A stretch of DNA of 64,000 nt from CAYZJV01 sp049310885 (GCF_049310885.1 NZ_JBMDYO010000005.1:1-64000), one strand, 5' to 3'. Positions 27,396 through 36,067 are shown, counted from the stretch's first letter. Notes: generated by a model from the sequence alone, not told the origin. Program-made: numbers and translations.

Positions 27396-27599
27396 TTGTC
27401 AGCTTTGGAAGGTACGATACATGAACGGAAGTCTCGAAAGACAAAAACAGAACTGTTTCTGAAGGGTTTGAAGAAGCAAGAAGGTGTGGTTACCGAATTC
27501 ACGGATACCCTTTGGCACGCTCTTGCCGATCATGCGGTGGTCAATAGTAAAGAGGATGTGCGGTTCATTTTCAAGAATGGGATAGAGCTTAGAGTATGA
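27396..27599 (+). pseudogene. 3' tail of serine recombinase 2
   Basis: The 68 codons translate as LSALEGTIHERKSRKTKTEL... ending FIFKNGIELRV, nearly identical to the end of the recombinase at 9978-11558 (LTALEGAIHERKSRKTKTEL...FIFKNGIDIQR). DNA similarity is also high across about 200 bp and stops abruptly at the left. The catalytic domain is absent. Together with 11353-11558 it forms a direct repeat enclosing 16 kb. Confidence 0.75.
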
Positions 27600-27629
27600 G
27601 AACTTATTGGCTCTTATAACCTCTTCGAT

Positions 27630-28673
27630 TCAATTCCAGAACCACCTCAATCCGTTGTAGGTATACTCCATTGCAGCACGACCGTCATGGGAATAGCCTT
27701 CCTTTACGCGATATGCAATATTTCCCGATCTCTCATCATCATACAGCTTGAAATTCCCGCTAGGCTTTGCAATCATCGCTTCGATCTGCCTGGCAAATTG
27801 CCCATATGCAAAATCACTGGAACCGGTTATCGCGTATATGAAGTAATCATCAGGAATGAAATCGGAAGCAGTAACCGCGGCATCGATAATATCGCCGTCA
27901 TAATCCATGGCACCGCTCATGGGCAGGAAGTATCGAAATGCATCCAGGCTATTGATGAAGGTGTGCCAAGTGGCAACCGAACCCATGGAAAACCCGCCGA
28001 AGGCACGATAGTCTCTGGACTCTCTGATATCCTCTGCTGATGTTCCTTTTGCATAGGTGGAGTATGTGCCTTCAACAGCAGGAATCAAATCATTCACCAG
28101 TTCCTGGTGATAGTTTGCCGTCAAGGTATAGAATGCCAGAGTGTAGTCCGCGCTATCCTCGGGGCTCTCATTGTTGTAAGTGGGACAGACGATGATGAGC
28201 GGGTCAAATTCCCCATTCCTTATGCCATGATCCACAACATGCTTGAAAGCACTCGGTTGCTCAGGCGTGCCAAGGGTTGTTGTCTCGTTGCTCCAACCTC
28301 CATGCATCAGATAGAGAACATTATATTCTTTCTCATCTGAATACTCATAAGGTAGATATACAATGGCTCGTTTAGTGATTGGCTTGCTCTTCTGGGCGTA
28401 GGTCCTGGATTCATAGGTGTCATATCTGAGCTCAACAAGGGTTCCCGGCTGATCCGCTTCGCGCAGGTACTCATTCGGGATGGTCCACAGTTCCTTGGGA
28501 ATGGGATTATCGGAATCGTTATCACCTTCCATGGTATAGCTAGCCTCCAGCTCTCTCTCAGGTTGGTTAGTATGAGATAGCGCATCAACAGTGGTCGAAG
28601 CACTAAAACTGCCGCATGATCCGAGCAAACCGATACTAAGCAATACCAACATTGCAATTGCATGCATTCTCAT
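27630..28673 (-). CDS. Lipoprotein esterase (PF00756-type alpha/beta hydrolase)
   Basis: 347 residues, start 28673 with AGGAGG upstream. The N-terminus is a lipoprotein signal with lipobox LLGSC. The domain shows IVYLPYEYSDEKEYNVLYLM, HGGWSNETTT, the nucleophile elbow GGFSMGSVATW and a late His in EGYSHDGRAAMEY, as in feruloyl or acetyl-xylan esterases (Esterase/FaeC type). Outer-face location, acting on ester side chains of plant polysaccharides or glycans, is the family expectation. It follows another exported hydrolase gene by 10 bp, so the two are an operon. Confidence 0.85.
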   Translation of the reverse strand: MRMHAIAMLVLLSIGLLGSCGSFSASTTVDALSHTNQPERELEASYTMEGDNDSDNPIPKELWTIPNEYLREADQPGTLVELRYDTYESRTYAQKSKPITKRAIVYLPYEYSDEKEYNVLYLMHGGWSNETTTLGTPEQPSAFKHVVDHGIRNGEFDPLIIVCPTYNNESPEDSADYTLAFYTLTANYHQELVNDLIPAVEGTYSTYAKGTSAEDIRESRDYRAFGGFSMGSVATWHTFINSLDAFRYFLPMSGAMDYDGDIIDAAVTASDFIPDDYFIYAITGSSDFAYGQFARQIEAMIAKPSGNFKLYDDERSGNIAYRVKEGYSHDGRAAMEYTYNGLRWFWN

Positions 28674-28683
28674 TCCAGACCTC

Positions 28684-29715
28684 CTATCGGTTCACCTGAT
28701 TTTCCCAGAACTTGATTGCATTATCGATCCAACCCTCGGCGATTGTTCCTTCCCCAAGACCAAACCCATGCGGCAATCCCTCAAAGATATCAATCTCCGC
28801 ATCGGTTCCCTGCGCCTTTATCCGATTGATGCGGTTTTCCATGGTCCGGTAGCTTGCTATACCGTCGCTAGTCCCCACACAGGCATAGGTCGGCGGTTCA
28901 TTTCCTGTTACCTCGGTAAGCCCAGTGTATTGCATGATAACCGCCTTAGGTTTCGGATACTCAGATTCCCCAAAGGCTGTTGTTCCGTAGGATCCCAACC
29001 ACGCCGCCATACGGGCACCTGCTGAGCCTCCCCACAGTGAATATCCTTCTATGTCAACTTCAAGTTCGCTCGCATGCTCATGAATGAAGGCAATCGCCCG
29101 GGCAAGATCCTCACTGGCAGTGTTGGCTCCCGGCCGGTAGATCAATGCAAATGCATTGTATCCCCTTTTCGACAATTCCAGAGCATGGGGGAAGCTGTCA
29201 TGCATTGCACCTACGTACGCAAACCCACCACCGGCGCTGAGTATAGCCGCTTTCTGTCCCGGCTTCCCTCGGAAGAAGAAAAGTCCGGTGTTTTTCTTTG
29301 CAGGGTCAGCCGCTTTCTCTGTTTCTGAATAGATAGCATAGAAAACTTGCTGTCCTGCACGTGCGCTGGTCCTGAGGTAATTTACAATTTCGACGGTACG
29401 ATCAGCACTCACATAGGTGTACCACGTCAGGATGCTGCCTACTTCAACCAGCCTCATCTGACGGTCAATGGACCTGTCCACCGGGAAGATGAGTCTGCCG
29501 AACCCATCAAAAGATGGATCATCAATGACATCCCAAACCAAGCTTTCTTGTGTAAATCCCATTGCAGCAGCCTCTTGTGATACATTGCCTGCTGTCCCGG
29601 AAATGGATCTGTCAGCCTGGCCTTGTGCAGTGACGCTGCCACCTCCGACAAGCAGAAGCATCAGGATAATGAAACATGACATTTTTGCGTATTCTTTTCC
29701 TTCCCGTCTGATCAT
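28684..29715 (-). CDS. Exported alpha/beta hydrolase
   Basis: 343 residues with a signal peptide (CFIILMLLLVGGGSVTAQG). The start at 29715 has GGGAGG 12 bases upstream; a second Met 11 codons in is possible. The oxyanion stretch is ILSAGGGFAYVGAM, the nucleophile elbow WGGSAGARMAAWLG, and the catalytic His in GLPHGFGLGEG. It belongs to the hormone-sensitive-lipase/acetyl-esterase class (GGSAG). Same operon as the esterase downstream. Extracytoplasmic deacetylation of sugars is a reasonable guess. Confidence 0.8.
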   Translation of the reverse strand: MIRREGKEYAKMSCFIILMLLLVGGGSVTAQGQADRSISGTAGNVSQEAAAMGFTQESLVWDVIDDPSFDGFGRLIFPVDRSIDRQMRLVEVGSILTWYTYVSADRTVEIVNYLRTSARAGQQVFYAIYSETEKAADPAKKNTGLFFFRGKPGQKAAILSAGGGFAYVGAMHDSFPHALELSKRGYNAFALIYRPGANTASEDLARAIAFIHEHASELEVDIEGYSLWGGSAGARMAAWLGSYGTTAFGESEYPKPKAVIMQYTGLTEVTGNEPPTYACVGTSDGIASYRTMENRINRIKAQGTDAEIDIFEGLPHGFGLGEGTIAEGWIDNAIKFWENQVNR

Positions 29716-29724
29716 GGTTATGGT

Positions 29725-29880
29725 CTACCTCCCTTGTTTGGCAGGAGCTCCCTCAAACGTAATGGATATACGTTGGAGGAGTTCACGAATCCTTAGATTC
29801 TGCGGACAATTTTTCTCACATAGTCCGCAGCCGATGCACTGCGAGGCTTTTCCGTATGGTTCTCCATGTACCTGATATGA
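29725..29880 (-). pseudogene. C-terminal 4Fe-4S remnant of an aldo/keto reductase
   Basis: Reading the minus strand gives QCIGCGLCEKNCPQNLRI followed by RELLQRI and a stop at 29725, the characteristic ferredoxin-like end of the 4Fe-4S aldo/keto reductase subfamily (CIxCGxCxxxCPQ). The rest of the gene is missing upstream. It sits between the hydrolase operon and the IS110 transposase, so IS activity or deletion probably removed the body. Confidence 0.7.
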
Positions 29881-30189
29881 TGTGACCTTTTGTCAAGGCA
29901 AAAATACAAGTATGTTTCTTTCAATACTCCTCATTGATATAGCAGGGAGAATCGGTAGACGGTGAAGCAGAATTTCGGCACTTGACCATTCTGATATACG
30001 TGGATTGGTTACCACAGGTCAATGGTCCGCCTAAAGCCCTTTCCGTCTGGCATCGTGAATCATTCATTCAGCAATAGCTATGCTGAAAGGATGTCAACCA
30101 CAGGTACATCGAAGATAGCTGGATCGTGTTCCCCTTCAACCGTCTATCGATTCCTCCCCTCGTCCTAGTTTTCGTCCGTTTGTCGGAAA
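29881..30189. other. Non-coding flank downstream of the IS110 transposase
   Basis: No gene. Between 29987 and 30030 a nested hairpin is visible: GACCATT pairs with AATGGTC, and CGTGG with CCAC inside. It may be part of the IS110 right end. The exact element boundary was not found. Confidence 0.35.
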
Positions 30190-31305
30190 TCAGGAAATCT
30201 TATCATTCATCATACCCCAAATGAAACAGGATAGTTCACGTGCAACCGCTACGGTAGCCTTGTTGTGGTGTACACCGTGTGTGATCAGCTTGCTATATAC
30301 CCGATGCAACCTCCGGTTTGCCCGATCCGCATACGCGATAACCTCGGGACTATTACCTTTTTGTCGGGCCATGAGTCGTTTCGATTTCTGTCCATAGAGA
30401 CTACTTCTCATGGCTGCCTTTGCCCCTTCAATGAGTAGCAACCGCAAGCGTGTGTTCCCTGCTTTGGTAATCGTCCCACGCCATTCCCTTTGGCCACTAC
30501 TGTTCTCGCTGGGAACCAAACCGAGGAAAGCCGAAAATTGCGGAGCGTTTGCGAATCGGGAAAAGTCGCCAATTTCCGATACGATGGACATGGCGGTATG
30601 TGTCTCAATCCCTCTGAAACAGCACAATCTCCCCACCATTTCCCGATATGATTCCTGGCCTGCGAGCTCTTCTATCCTCATATCGTAACGTTTGACTTTT
30701 TCCTGCTGATCGAAGACCTCCTGTAAGTATTCGTTGAAGGTTTCCTGATCTACGAGATCGTCGAACTTCTGTTTCCGCAACCATTGTAGGTGCGTGGTGG
30801 TCCAATAATTCTTACCTTCGGTATAATTCCTTCCTACCCGGAGTAAGAACGACAGGAGGTTCTGCTTCGCCTTCTTCATCGCATCCCTGCGGGTATTGCG
30901 TAACCGGGTGAAATTTTTCACCGCTTCATCCTCGGGTGTAGGCACATGCACTGCGCTGTAGGTTCCAAAAGCCAAATGTCGGGCAATCTCCTGGGCATCA
31001 AGACGATCGTTTTTGATCCGATTACCCGTAGCCTTTGGCATCGTCGTTGGGGCCATGATCACACAGGGAATACCAGACCGTTGCAGGTCGCGATACAATC
31101 CATAGCCGGTAGGCCCCGCTTCGTATGCACAGACAATGTCGCATCCTTCATACTCTTTGCGTAAGCGTTCAACATACTTGAACACCAAACTACTTTTACT
31201 GGCTATGCGACTTTCCCCGAAATTCCGGTTGCTCGTTAAGCGAAAGGCGCTCAGCGAGTAACTGTCCTTGTGGACATCGATACCAATGTGGATTACTGTA
31301 TTCAT
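30190..31305 (-). CDS. IS110-family transposase
   Basis: 371 residues; ATG at 31305 with ATGGAGG upstream. The RuvC-like DEDD domain begins IGIDVHKDSYSLSAF with the first Asp, continues through CAYEAGPTGYGLYRDL and KNDRLDAQEIARHL. The C-terminal Transposase_20 domain is clear: FRGIETHTAMSIVSEIGDF, then FLGLVPSENSSG and TKAGNTRLRLLLIEGAKAA. Full length and without stops, so probably functional. IS110 elements lack inverted repeats and use a bridge RNA from a flanking non-coding end to pick sites. Confidence 0.9.
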   Translation of the reverse strand: MNTVIHIGIDVHKDSYSLSAFRLTSNRNFGESRIASKSSLVFKYVERLRKEYEGCDIVCAYEAGPTGYGLYRDLQRSGIPCVIMAPTTMPKATGNRIKNDRLDAQEIARHLAFGTYSAVHVPTPEDEAVKNFTRLRNTRRDAMKKAKQNLLSFLLRVGRNYTEGKNYWTTTHLQWLRKQKFDDLVDQETFNEYLQEVFDQQEKVKRYDMRIEELAGQESYREMVGRLCCFRGIETHTAMSIVSEIGDFSRFANAPQFSAFLGLVPSENSSGQREWRGTITKAGNTRLRLLLIEGAKAAMRSSLYGQKSKRLMARQKGNSPEVIAYADRANRRLHRVYSKLITHGVHHNKATVAVARELSCFIWGMMNDKIS

Positions 31306-31500
31306 AGTGACCTCCATTTGCATGCGGTAGCCGCATACGGTTTAAGTTGTTCTTATTCCCAGTATGCTCGGTGAATCCACGTTTTGCAAACTGGGAGGTC
31401 ACTTCATATTGTCTGGTATTATCCTCCACCTGGCCCGATGTGAGAAGATCGCTTAAAACCACACGATCCTCTTCATCGAGTAATCTATCGGCCTCTTCCT
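31306..31500 (-). ncRNA. Candidate bridge-RNA region of the IS110 element
   Basis: The 195 bp upstream of the transposase match the position and size of the bridge RNA known for IS110-group elements. A hairpin ATGCGG-TAG-CCGCAT lies at 31322-31336. An open frame also runs through the region on the minus strand (ADRLLDEEDRVVLSDLL...) without a ribosome site, so part may be the tail of an interrupted gene. Neither reading is proven. Confidence 0.35.
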
Positions 31501-31501
31501 C

Positions 31502-32590
31502 TTATTTGAGGTCCTTCTCTATCAGCCATTCATTGATATGCTTCGCAACAATTTGGTTGTTCAAATCCGACATGATGAAGTGCGTGTTCCCTAGAATACC
31601 GATTTCAGGTAGGTGCACAACCGTCACATCACCTCCATAGCTGTTCACAAGCTCTGCCCACTGCCTTGCAGATGCCAATGAGCGTCTCCAGAATTCTTGT
31701 GAGGGTACATCCGTTTCTTCTGCAGGTATGTAATCCCCATAATAGACTATGATGGGAATACGGGTCAGTTTCATGAATTCATCCATCGAAACCCGTCCAT
31801 ACGATTGCGCTGGATCGGAATCCGGATCCAGGGGGAAGGCGAACCCTCCTGGTTCGATGGCGACAACAGCCTCAACCTTCTCATTTGCGATTGCCGTTTG
31901 CCAACCGGTCATACCGCTGGCCGAATGTGTGAACAGGATTCCTCCATCCAAACGGTCGAAAATCTCCGACATCGCCGTGACGGTTGCGTTTCTTTCAGCC
32001 GTGGTACCGGTATCGGGAACCATCATGCGGAAGAATTGGTCAAGCGATTCTGCATCCTGTGGAAATTGCACACCCTCGTTAAATTCAGGCCAGAGGCCGA
32101 TGCGGAATTGGGTGAACCAAGTCTGGTCATCGGGAGTTGCAGGGATTTGCCCGGCACCGGTAACCTGTCCGGCTTCACCTCGGCCTGGCTGGTCCACGAG
32201 ATAGACGCTGTGGCCTTCACGCAAAAAGATATCAGAAAAGCCTTCCCTTCCGTCAGCTGTCATCTGCCAACTCCGTCGTGACTGGCCATATCCGTGGAGA
32301 AACACCATCGGATGATCGTTGGCATCAACGGGAATCTGATAGAGGACATCCGCGTGGTCTCCATGCCGGGTCTGCCCACCCTGAGGGACCACCCACGGCT
32401 GCATCGGATCATACGTCCCCTCACTGGTCACAACTGTTCCCCCGGCTGAGAAGTTGCCTTGTTCCTGGATATATAAGATATCCGAATCCCCGTTTGCAGT
32501 TGTGGCGATGTTCCCTTCAGTAGTACTGCAGGATACAAACATCCCAACAGTAATTACTGCCAACACGAAAATCGTGATACGTTTCTTCAT
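31502..32590 (-). CDS. Lipoprotein alpha/beta hydrolase
   Basis: 362 residues from ATG 32590 with AAGGAG upstream; the frame to 32644 overlaps the next gene and lacks support. Lipoprotein signal MKKRITIFVLAVITVGMFVS with C in CSTTEG. Motifs: MVFLHGYGQSRRSW (oxyanion), FTHSASGMTGW (nucleophile Ser), ILGNTHFIMSDLNN (catalytic His). An esterase of the alpha/beta hydrolase family related to secreted acyl esterases. Follows an aldo/keto reductase gene by 50 bp on the same strand. Confidence 0.8.
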   Translation of the reverse strand: MKKRITIFVLAVITVGMFVSCSTTEGNIATTANGDSDILYIQEQGNFSAGGTVVTSEGTYDPMQPWVVPQGGQTRHGDHADVLYQIPVDANDHPMVFLHGYGQSRRSWQMTADGREGFSDIFLREGHSVYLVDQPGRGEAGQVTGAGQIPATPDDQTWFTQFRIGLWPEFNEGVQFPQDAESLDQFFRMMVPDTGTTAERNATVTAMSEIFDRLDGGILFTHSASGMTGWQTAIANEKVEAVVAIEPGGFAFPLDPDSDPAQSYGRVSMDEFMKLTRIPIIVYYGDYIPAEETDVPSQEFWRRSLASARQWAELVNSYGGDVTVVHLPEIGILGNTHFIMSDLNNQIVAKHINEWLIEKDLK

Positions 32591-32640
32591 AAGAATTTCT
32601 CCTTTCATACAAGTATGGTCATCCTGATCTGAATACCGAA

Positions 32641-33489
32641 TCAATCAATACGTCGTTCCGAGAGAAACTTAACCATCGCCGGATCCTGGTGATCAAAGAA
32701 GAGGCTCTTGCCTTGATCGAGACCCTTGATGGCATCCATCTCACTTTCAGACAGGCTGAAGTCGAATATATCGAAATTTTGTGCAATCCTTTCTGGTTTC
32801 GTTGATTTGGGGATTGCAATGACTCCCCGTTGGATCAGCCAACGCAGAACCACCTGGGCAACCGATTTATGGTGATTTTCTCCGATTGAGGCCAGCAGTT
32901 CGTTGGAGAACAGGTTGTTCCTTCCCTCAGCAAACGGCCCCCACGATTCAATCTGCACCCCATTGGCAGCAAGGAACTCTGCACTCCCCTGCTGCTGGCA
33001 GAAAGGATGGGTCTCAACCTGATTGATTGCAGGCTTGATCTGAGAATGGACGATCAGGTCCATTACCCGGTAGTCTGGAAAATTGCTGACTCCGATGGCT
33101 CTGACCTTGCCTTCTTGGTACAGTTCCTCCATCGCCCTCCATGCTCCAAAGATATCTCCGTAGGGTTGATGGATCAGAAGCAGGTCAAGATAATCGAGTT
33201 GCAGTTTGGCGAGAGATTTCTCGAAAGCTTTCCGTGTCTTTTCGTACCCCACATCCTGAATCCAAATCTTGGTGGTGATGAAGAGCTCGGAACGGTCCAC
33301 AGGACTTCGCTTGATGGCAATCCCCACCGCTTCCTCATTCCCATAGGATGCAGCTGTATCAATCAGCCTATATCCCACCCTGATTGCTTCAGCCACACTG
33401 TCTATGCATTCATTCTTGTCAGGGATCTGAAAGACCCCAAACCCAAGTACCGGCATCTGGATTCCATTGTTCAACGTTTTATATTCCAT
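32641..33489 (-). CDS. Aldo/keto reductase
   Basis: 282 residues. The AKR signature is complete: GYRLIDTAASYGNEEAVG with the catalytic Asp/Tyr, LFITTKIWIQDVGY with Lys, YLDLLLIHQPYGD with His, and AIGVSNFPDY and IPKSTKPERI for NADPH binding. Cytosolic NADPH-dependent carbonyl reductase, close to the YvgN/2,5-diketo-gluconate reductase branch. It is divergent from the AraC gene, which probably controls it and the hydrolase downstream. Confidence 0.9.
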   Translation of the reverse strand: MEYKTLNNGIQMPVLGFGVFQIPDKNECIDSVAEAIRVGYRLIDTAASYGNEEAVGIAIKRSPVDRSELFITTKIWIQDVGYEKTRKAFEKSLAKLQLDYLDLLLIHQPYGDIFGAWRAMEELYQEGKVRAIGVSNFPDYRVMDLIVHSQIKPAINQVETHPFCQQQGSAEFLAANGVQIESWGPFAEGRNNLFSNELLASIGENHHKSVAQVVLRWLIQRGVIAIPKSTKPERIAQNFDIFDFSLSESEMDAIKGLDQGKSLFFDHQDPAMVKFLSERRID

Positions 33490-33730
33490 TTTGTTCTCCT
33501 ACAAATACTACATCTATCTGTACGACAGGTGATCGATTTTTGCTGATATGCTTCCGGGACAGGAGGATCCCTACACTGGGGTTCGCTCCAGCTCCCATAT
33601 TTTTTCTAGCCTAACGATATCAGATGGAAGGACGGAGAAATACAACATTCCTGCATTCATTTTGCCTAATCCTGCAAATACTCAGTGTAATAGGTTGAAT
33701 TATTCAGCAAAACATATACTATTGGACCAT

Positions 33731-34642
33731 ATGACTGATGAACTATTGCATGCAAAGAATACATTGACCGAGCGGATTGAATATTGGACGGGAACCAAGG
33801 GGAATGCCAAGGACGCCATCCCGGGGCTGTGGATGTACAAGTACGAAGCTCCTTCGGCGCGAATACGAATCATCCAGCGACCGAGCATCTGTCTGATCGG
33901 CCAGGGCTCAAAGGAAGTATTGTTGGGTAAGGATTCGTTGGTATATGACAGGGATCACTACCTGGTCACCTCCCTGGATTTACCAGTTGTAGCCCAGATT
34001 CGGGATGCCAGTCCGGAAAGGCCGTATATGGGTCTGGCGTTTACCTTGGAACAGAAAGAGATTGCCAAACTCCTTGCCGAGGGCAGTCTCCCCATTCCTT
34101 CAAAACTACCAACACAACGCGCCATGAGCGTTGGACAGCTATCCTTGTCCTTGATCGATGCTTTTCTGCGACTAATCAACCTGCTGGAGGAACCAGTCTC
34201 CATACCCTTTCTAGCACCTTCAATCAAACGTGAAATACTCTATCGATTGATAACGAGTGATCAAGGATATCATGTACGTCAATTGAGCATGGCAGGCAGC
34301 CAGAGCTCCCAAATACATGGTGCGGTACAGTGGCTCAAGGATAATTACAACAAACCCGTCAAGATGGAAGAACTGGCCGAATTGTGCCACATGAGCCTTT
34401 CCTCTTTTCATCATCATTTCCATAACCTGACAGCCATGAGCCCCCTCCAATACCAGAAATGGTTCCGCCTTCAGGAAGCCCGCCGCTTAATGCTTGTTGA
34501 TGATCTTGATGTAACCAGAGCAGCCTTTGAGGTTGGGTATGAGAGCTCCTCCCAGTTTTGCAGGGAGTATAGTCGTCAATTCGGGAACTCTCCTGCAAAA
34601 GACATCCGATTACTCAAGCAATCCGGTCCCATGGATGCATGA
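33731..34642 (+). CDS. AraC-family regulator
   Basis: 303 residues from ATG 33731, giving the usual family length; a longer frame starts at 33548 but its first 60 residues look non-coding. The N-terminal part (CLIGQGSKEVLLGKDSLVYD, then HYLVTSLDLPV) is the AraC_N (PF06719) cupin-like domain. The C-terminal double HTH includes KMEELAELCHMSLSSFHHHF and VTRAAFEVGYESSSQFCREY. It is divergent from the aldo/keto reductase-hydrolase pair, the common arrangement for this AraC subgroup. Confidence 0.85.
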   Translation: MTDELLHAKNTLTERIEYWTGTKGNAKDAIPGLWMYKYEAPSARIRIIQRPSICLIGQGSKEVLLGKDSLVYDRDHYLVTSLDLPVVAQIRDASPERPYMGLAFTLEQKEIAKLLAEGSLPIPSKLPTQRAMSVGQLSLSLIDAFLRLINLLEEPVSIPFLAPSIKREILYRLITSDQGYHVRQLSMAGSQSSQIHGAVQWLKDNYNKPVKMEELAELCHMSLSSFHHHFHNLTAMSPLQYQKWFRLQEARRLMLVDDLDVTRAAFEVGYESSSQFCREYSRQFGNSPAKDIRLLKQSGPMDA

Positions 34643-34816
34643 TTCTTGTTATACACGAAAAATTCCGCAATGCAGCAGCTTTACAAATACGGGCAATAAG
34701 ACCTATGGGTAGGATGGGAACACAAAAGTTAAGTGCAAGTTATTGAAGAATGCTGGTATCATTTTCAGAGTCGTGGAAGATGATTCCCTGCTGGCAATAT
34801 TTCCATGTTATTCTCA

Positions 34817-35199
34817 AGCATGAAGCAAAGTGGAAAAAGGTTGAAGAGCTAGTCGAATAGAGGTGATAAAAAGCATCTTATTGCTTTACATATGTTTACA
34901 TATTTTTCAACAATAAATCTTAAGGTGTATCGCTATTATCTCTTTTTCTGTAAACTACTTATTGTCTTTCTAGCAAAGTATAGTGGGAGGTCTTTGCGGA
35001 CCCATTGAGACAAAGGGCGACAGCGGTCATCGTAGCACACAACCACCCCAGTGGTATGCTCATTCCCAGTACGGACGATATTAGGGTAACCCAGCGTCTT
35101 ATCCAAGCTGGTGAGTTGCTTGGTATACGTGTATTGGACCATCTCATCTTCAGCGATGAATCGTTCAGATCGATGCTGGAGGAAAATGAGCTGTATTGA
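34817..35199 (+). repeat. Composite repeat A: recombinase tail, spacer, radC tail
   Basis: 34817-34860 encodes a recombinase end (SMKQSGKKVEELVE stop), 34861-34986 is the conserved spacer, and 34987-35199 encodes the last 70 residues of RadC (EVFADPLRQRATAVIVAHNH, then PSG...LLGIRVLDHLIFSDESFRS). The 5' part of radC is missing. Nearly identical to 43834-44218 over about 380 bp. The preceding 34643-34816 has no gene. Confidence 0.85.
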
Positions 35200-35289
35200 C
35201 GTTGTAACCATTAGCACAGGCAATCGATGAAAAAAGTGTCTCCTAAGTGTGCTTCATTATCGCGAAAAGTGTATACTTTAACGTAACCA

Positions 35290-35395
35290 TATCAGAAGAA
35301 GCCCCCGGGGAGAAAAGTTTCTCAATGTGGATAAGTTGGAATTTTTTCCTGGTTCCTATACGGTTGATAATTCGCACTCCCTGATACCTAGGCTC
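35290..35395 (-). pseudogene. Remnant related to the 6727 gene
   Basis: The minus strand reads GVRIINRIGTRKKFQLIHIE, matching the C-terminal WGVRIIEGTRYGE...HLEV of the 186-residue protein at 6727-7287. No start or upstream coding part remains. It lies between the radC tail and the AbiE promoter. Confidence 0.4.
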
Positions 35396-35398
35396 GCT

Positions 35399-35433
35399 CA
35401 TAAGTTGACTTATGTATCGATGTTGCGTATAAT
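35399..35433 (+). promoter_or_regulatory. AbiE promoter with overlapping operator
   Basis: TTGACT (35405-35410), a 17-bp spacer and a perfect TATAAT (35428-35433). The inverted repeat CATAAGTTGACTTATG at 35399-35414 covers the -35 box, as expected for autorepression by an AbiEi antitoxin. Confidence 0.8.
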
Positions 35434-35521
35434 ATCAATACAAAAGTAAACAAACAAAGGAGTCGGTAACATCAAGGCAATCAATGCTCGAATTTATGAG
35501 GAAATAAAGAAAAACAACAAC

Positions 35522-36067
35522 GTGATCACTACTTCACAGGTGTTGCAATTGGGATTCTCGAAAACGTTGATCACGAAGTATGTTCACGCCGGCCTTTTGG
35601 AAAGATATGGTCATGGCGTCTATACTCTTCCGGGTAGGTTGAAAGACGATATGCATGCGCTCATGCTTCGCTCGTCAAAAATCATTTTTTCCCATGACAC
35701 CGCACTCTTTCTTAACGGACTGGCCGAGCGAACACCATTCCGACATACCGTCACCATCCCCAGTGATTCAGGGTTGCCGGCCTCGATCAAGAACATATGC
35801 ATTTGTTTTTATATCAAGCCGGAGTTGCATACCCTTGGAATGATTGTGAGAAAAACAACGTTCGGCAATTCGGTGCGATGCTACAACATGGAACGCACCA
35901 TTTGTGATTTGTTACGAAGCCGTAACCGATGTGATGAAGAAACGGTAATTGGTGCCATAAAAAACTATGCGGCTACCAAGGATAAAAACCTGAATCTTCT
36001 TGCAGACTATGCAAGGAGCCTGAAAGTTGAAAAATCTCTCAGACGATACATGGAGGTGCTGCTATGA
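35522..36067 (+). CDS. abiEi: AbiEi-family antitoxin (type IV toxin-antitoxin)
   Basis: 181 residues from GTG 35522. The N-terminal winged HTH (ITTSQVLQLGFSKTLITKYV, then GLLERYGHGVYTLPG) and the C-terminal AbiEi domain (YNMERTICDLLRSRNRCDEE) fit the family. The frame is open further upstream to an ATC codon at 35471, which lies nine bases after AAAGGAG and would add 17 residues that look like the missing first helix, so the true start may be that codon or a mutated ATG. AbiEi represses the operon and counters AbiEii. It overlaps the toxin gene by 4 bp and lies between repeats A and B. Confidence 0.8.
   Translation: MITTSQVLQLGFSKTLITKYVHAGLLERYGHGVYTLPGRLKDDMHALMLRSSKIIFSHDTALFLNGLAERTPFRHTVTIPSDSGLPASIKNICICFYIKPELHTLGMIVRKTTFGNSVRCYNMERTICDLLRSRNRCDEETVIGAIKNYAATKDKNLNLLADYARSLKVEKSLRRYMEVLL

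Noticed and set aside
31196..31462. 88-residue minus-strand ORF overlapping the IS110 transposase start
   Set aside because: Its second half lies in another frame of the transposase; only the upstream part could be a gene remnant.
35005..35199. Complete radC gene
   Set aside because: Only the last 65-72 codons are present at each of four places; the N-terminal and first metal-ligand parts are missing.
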